This document shows positions 5,673-5,852 of a stretch of DNA of 5,852 nt, in pieces. Below the pieces are notes generated by a model. It saw nothing but the letters and a program-made list of their open reading frames with translations. It was not told where the DNA came from and did no database searches. Source of the stretch: an uncultured Clostridium sp. GTDB lineage: Bacteria; Bacillota; Clostridia; Lachnospirales; Anaerotignaceae. The first letter of the stretch is position 1, and each line of letters starts with the position of its first letter. The position numbers and the translations under genes were made by a program. Location of the stretch: contig CAMXTM010000142.1 in assembly GCA_947246775.1 (NCBI GenBank), positions 1 through 5,852 on the forward strand, read 5' to 3'.

Positions 5673-5852
5673 TTATATCCAAAATTCATTTTCAAAATTT
5701 GGATACTGTTCTATTGTTTCTAGTGCTTGCTTTTTTAGCTCAACAATATTTTTTTCTAGGTTCTGTGGCAATAAAGAAGCAATATCTTCTAATTCGCAGC
5801 CTCTTTCTAGTATATCAATGATTTTATCATTACAGTTTCTTTTTTTTAGTTT
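5673..5852 (-). CDS. partial hypothetical protein, C-terminal 59 residues, enters from right edge
   Basis: Reading the minus strand from 5852, the frame is open for 59 codons to a TAA at 5675-5673. The visible part includes IIDILERGCELEDIASLLPQ, ELKKQALETI and the end NFENEFWI. It has the balanced, mostly helical and acidic composition of a real protein. There is no in-frame ATG and no ribosome binding site, so the start lies beyond the window. A convergent gene here also explains why the 5602-5646 terminator works in both directions. The DIASLLP segment resembles the start of a helix-turn-helix, but this is too little to name a family. Confidence 0.7.
   Translation of the reverse strand, partial: KLKKRNCNDKIIDILERGCELEDIASLLPQNLEKNIVELKKQALETIEQYPNFENEFWI

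Noticed and set aside
5525..5821. Plus-strand open frame of 98 codons
   Set aside because: It begins inside the 65-residue gene without a ribosome binding site, runs through the strong terminator, and lies antisense to the better-supported minus-strand gene. Its Phe/Leu/Ile-rich product reflects T-rich DNA.

Overview
The window looks like ordinary chromosome from an AT-rich, low-GC Gram-positive anaerobe, most likely a member of the Clostridia. The reasons are the AT-rich base composition, very strong AGGAGG-type ribosome binding sites, sigma-A-like promoters, short U-tract terminators, and the gene families themselves. An iron-sulfur-rich glutamate synthase split into separate genes is typical of anaerobic Firmicutes and archaea. 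No phage gene, transposase, CRISPR array, tRNA or rRNA is visible.

Layout from left to right. Positions 1-266 hold no supported gene; there is a weak AT-only hairpin near the left edge and an upstream region for the first gene. Positions 267-1490 encode SstT, a sodium-coupled serine/threonine importer that forms its own transcription unit and ends at a clean intrinsic terminator with a UUCG loop (1521-1554). A 380-bp gap follows. It contains a two-part direct repeat, a near-consensus promoter (1765-1793) and a long hairpin in the 5' leader (1829-1893). Positions 1936-5277 hold three tightly packed genes. Together they rebuild the three functional parts of the glutamate synthase large subunit: a class II glutaminase, an FMN synthase domain fused to a two-cluster ferredoxin domain, and the GXGXG beta-helix domain. 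Genes 1 and 2 overlap by 14 bp, and genes 2 and 3 are 14 bp apart. No GltD-type NAD(P)H subunit is present.

Downstream, 5406-5603 encodes an unrecognised basic protein of 65 residues with its own candidate promoters. Its stop codon runs into a strong bidirectional terminator (5602-5646). On the other side of that terminator the last 59 codons of a convergent minus-strand gene enter from the right edge (5673-5852).

How the genes work together: the three glt genes should form one complex in which glutamine is hydrolysed, the ammonia is channelled to 2-oxoglutarate, and electrons arrive through the fused iron-sulfur domain. SstT is a nutrient importer and is transcriptionally separate. I do not see a clearly new biological system. 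The points most worth a second look are the structured glt leader with mutually exclusive folds, the paired repeats ahead of its promoter, a perfect 22-bp palindrome inside sstT, and the unassigned electron donor of the glutamate synthase.
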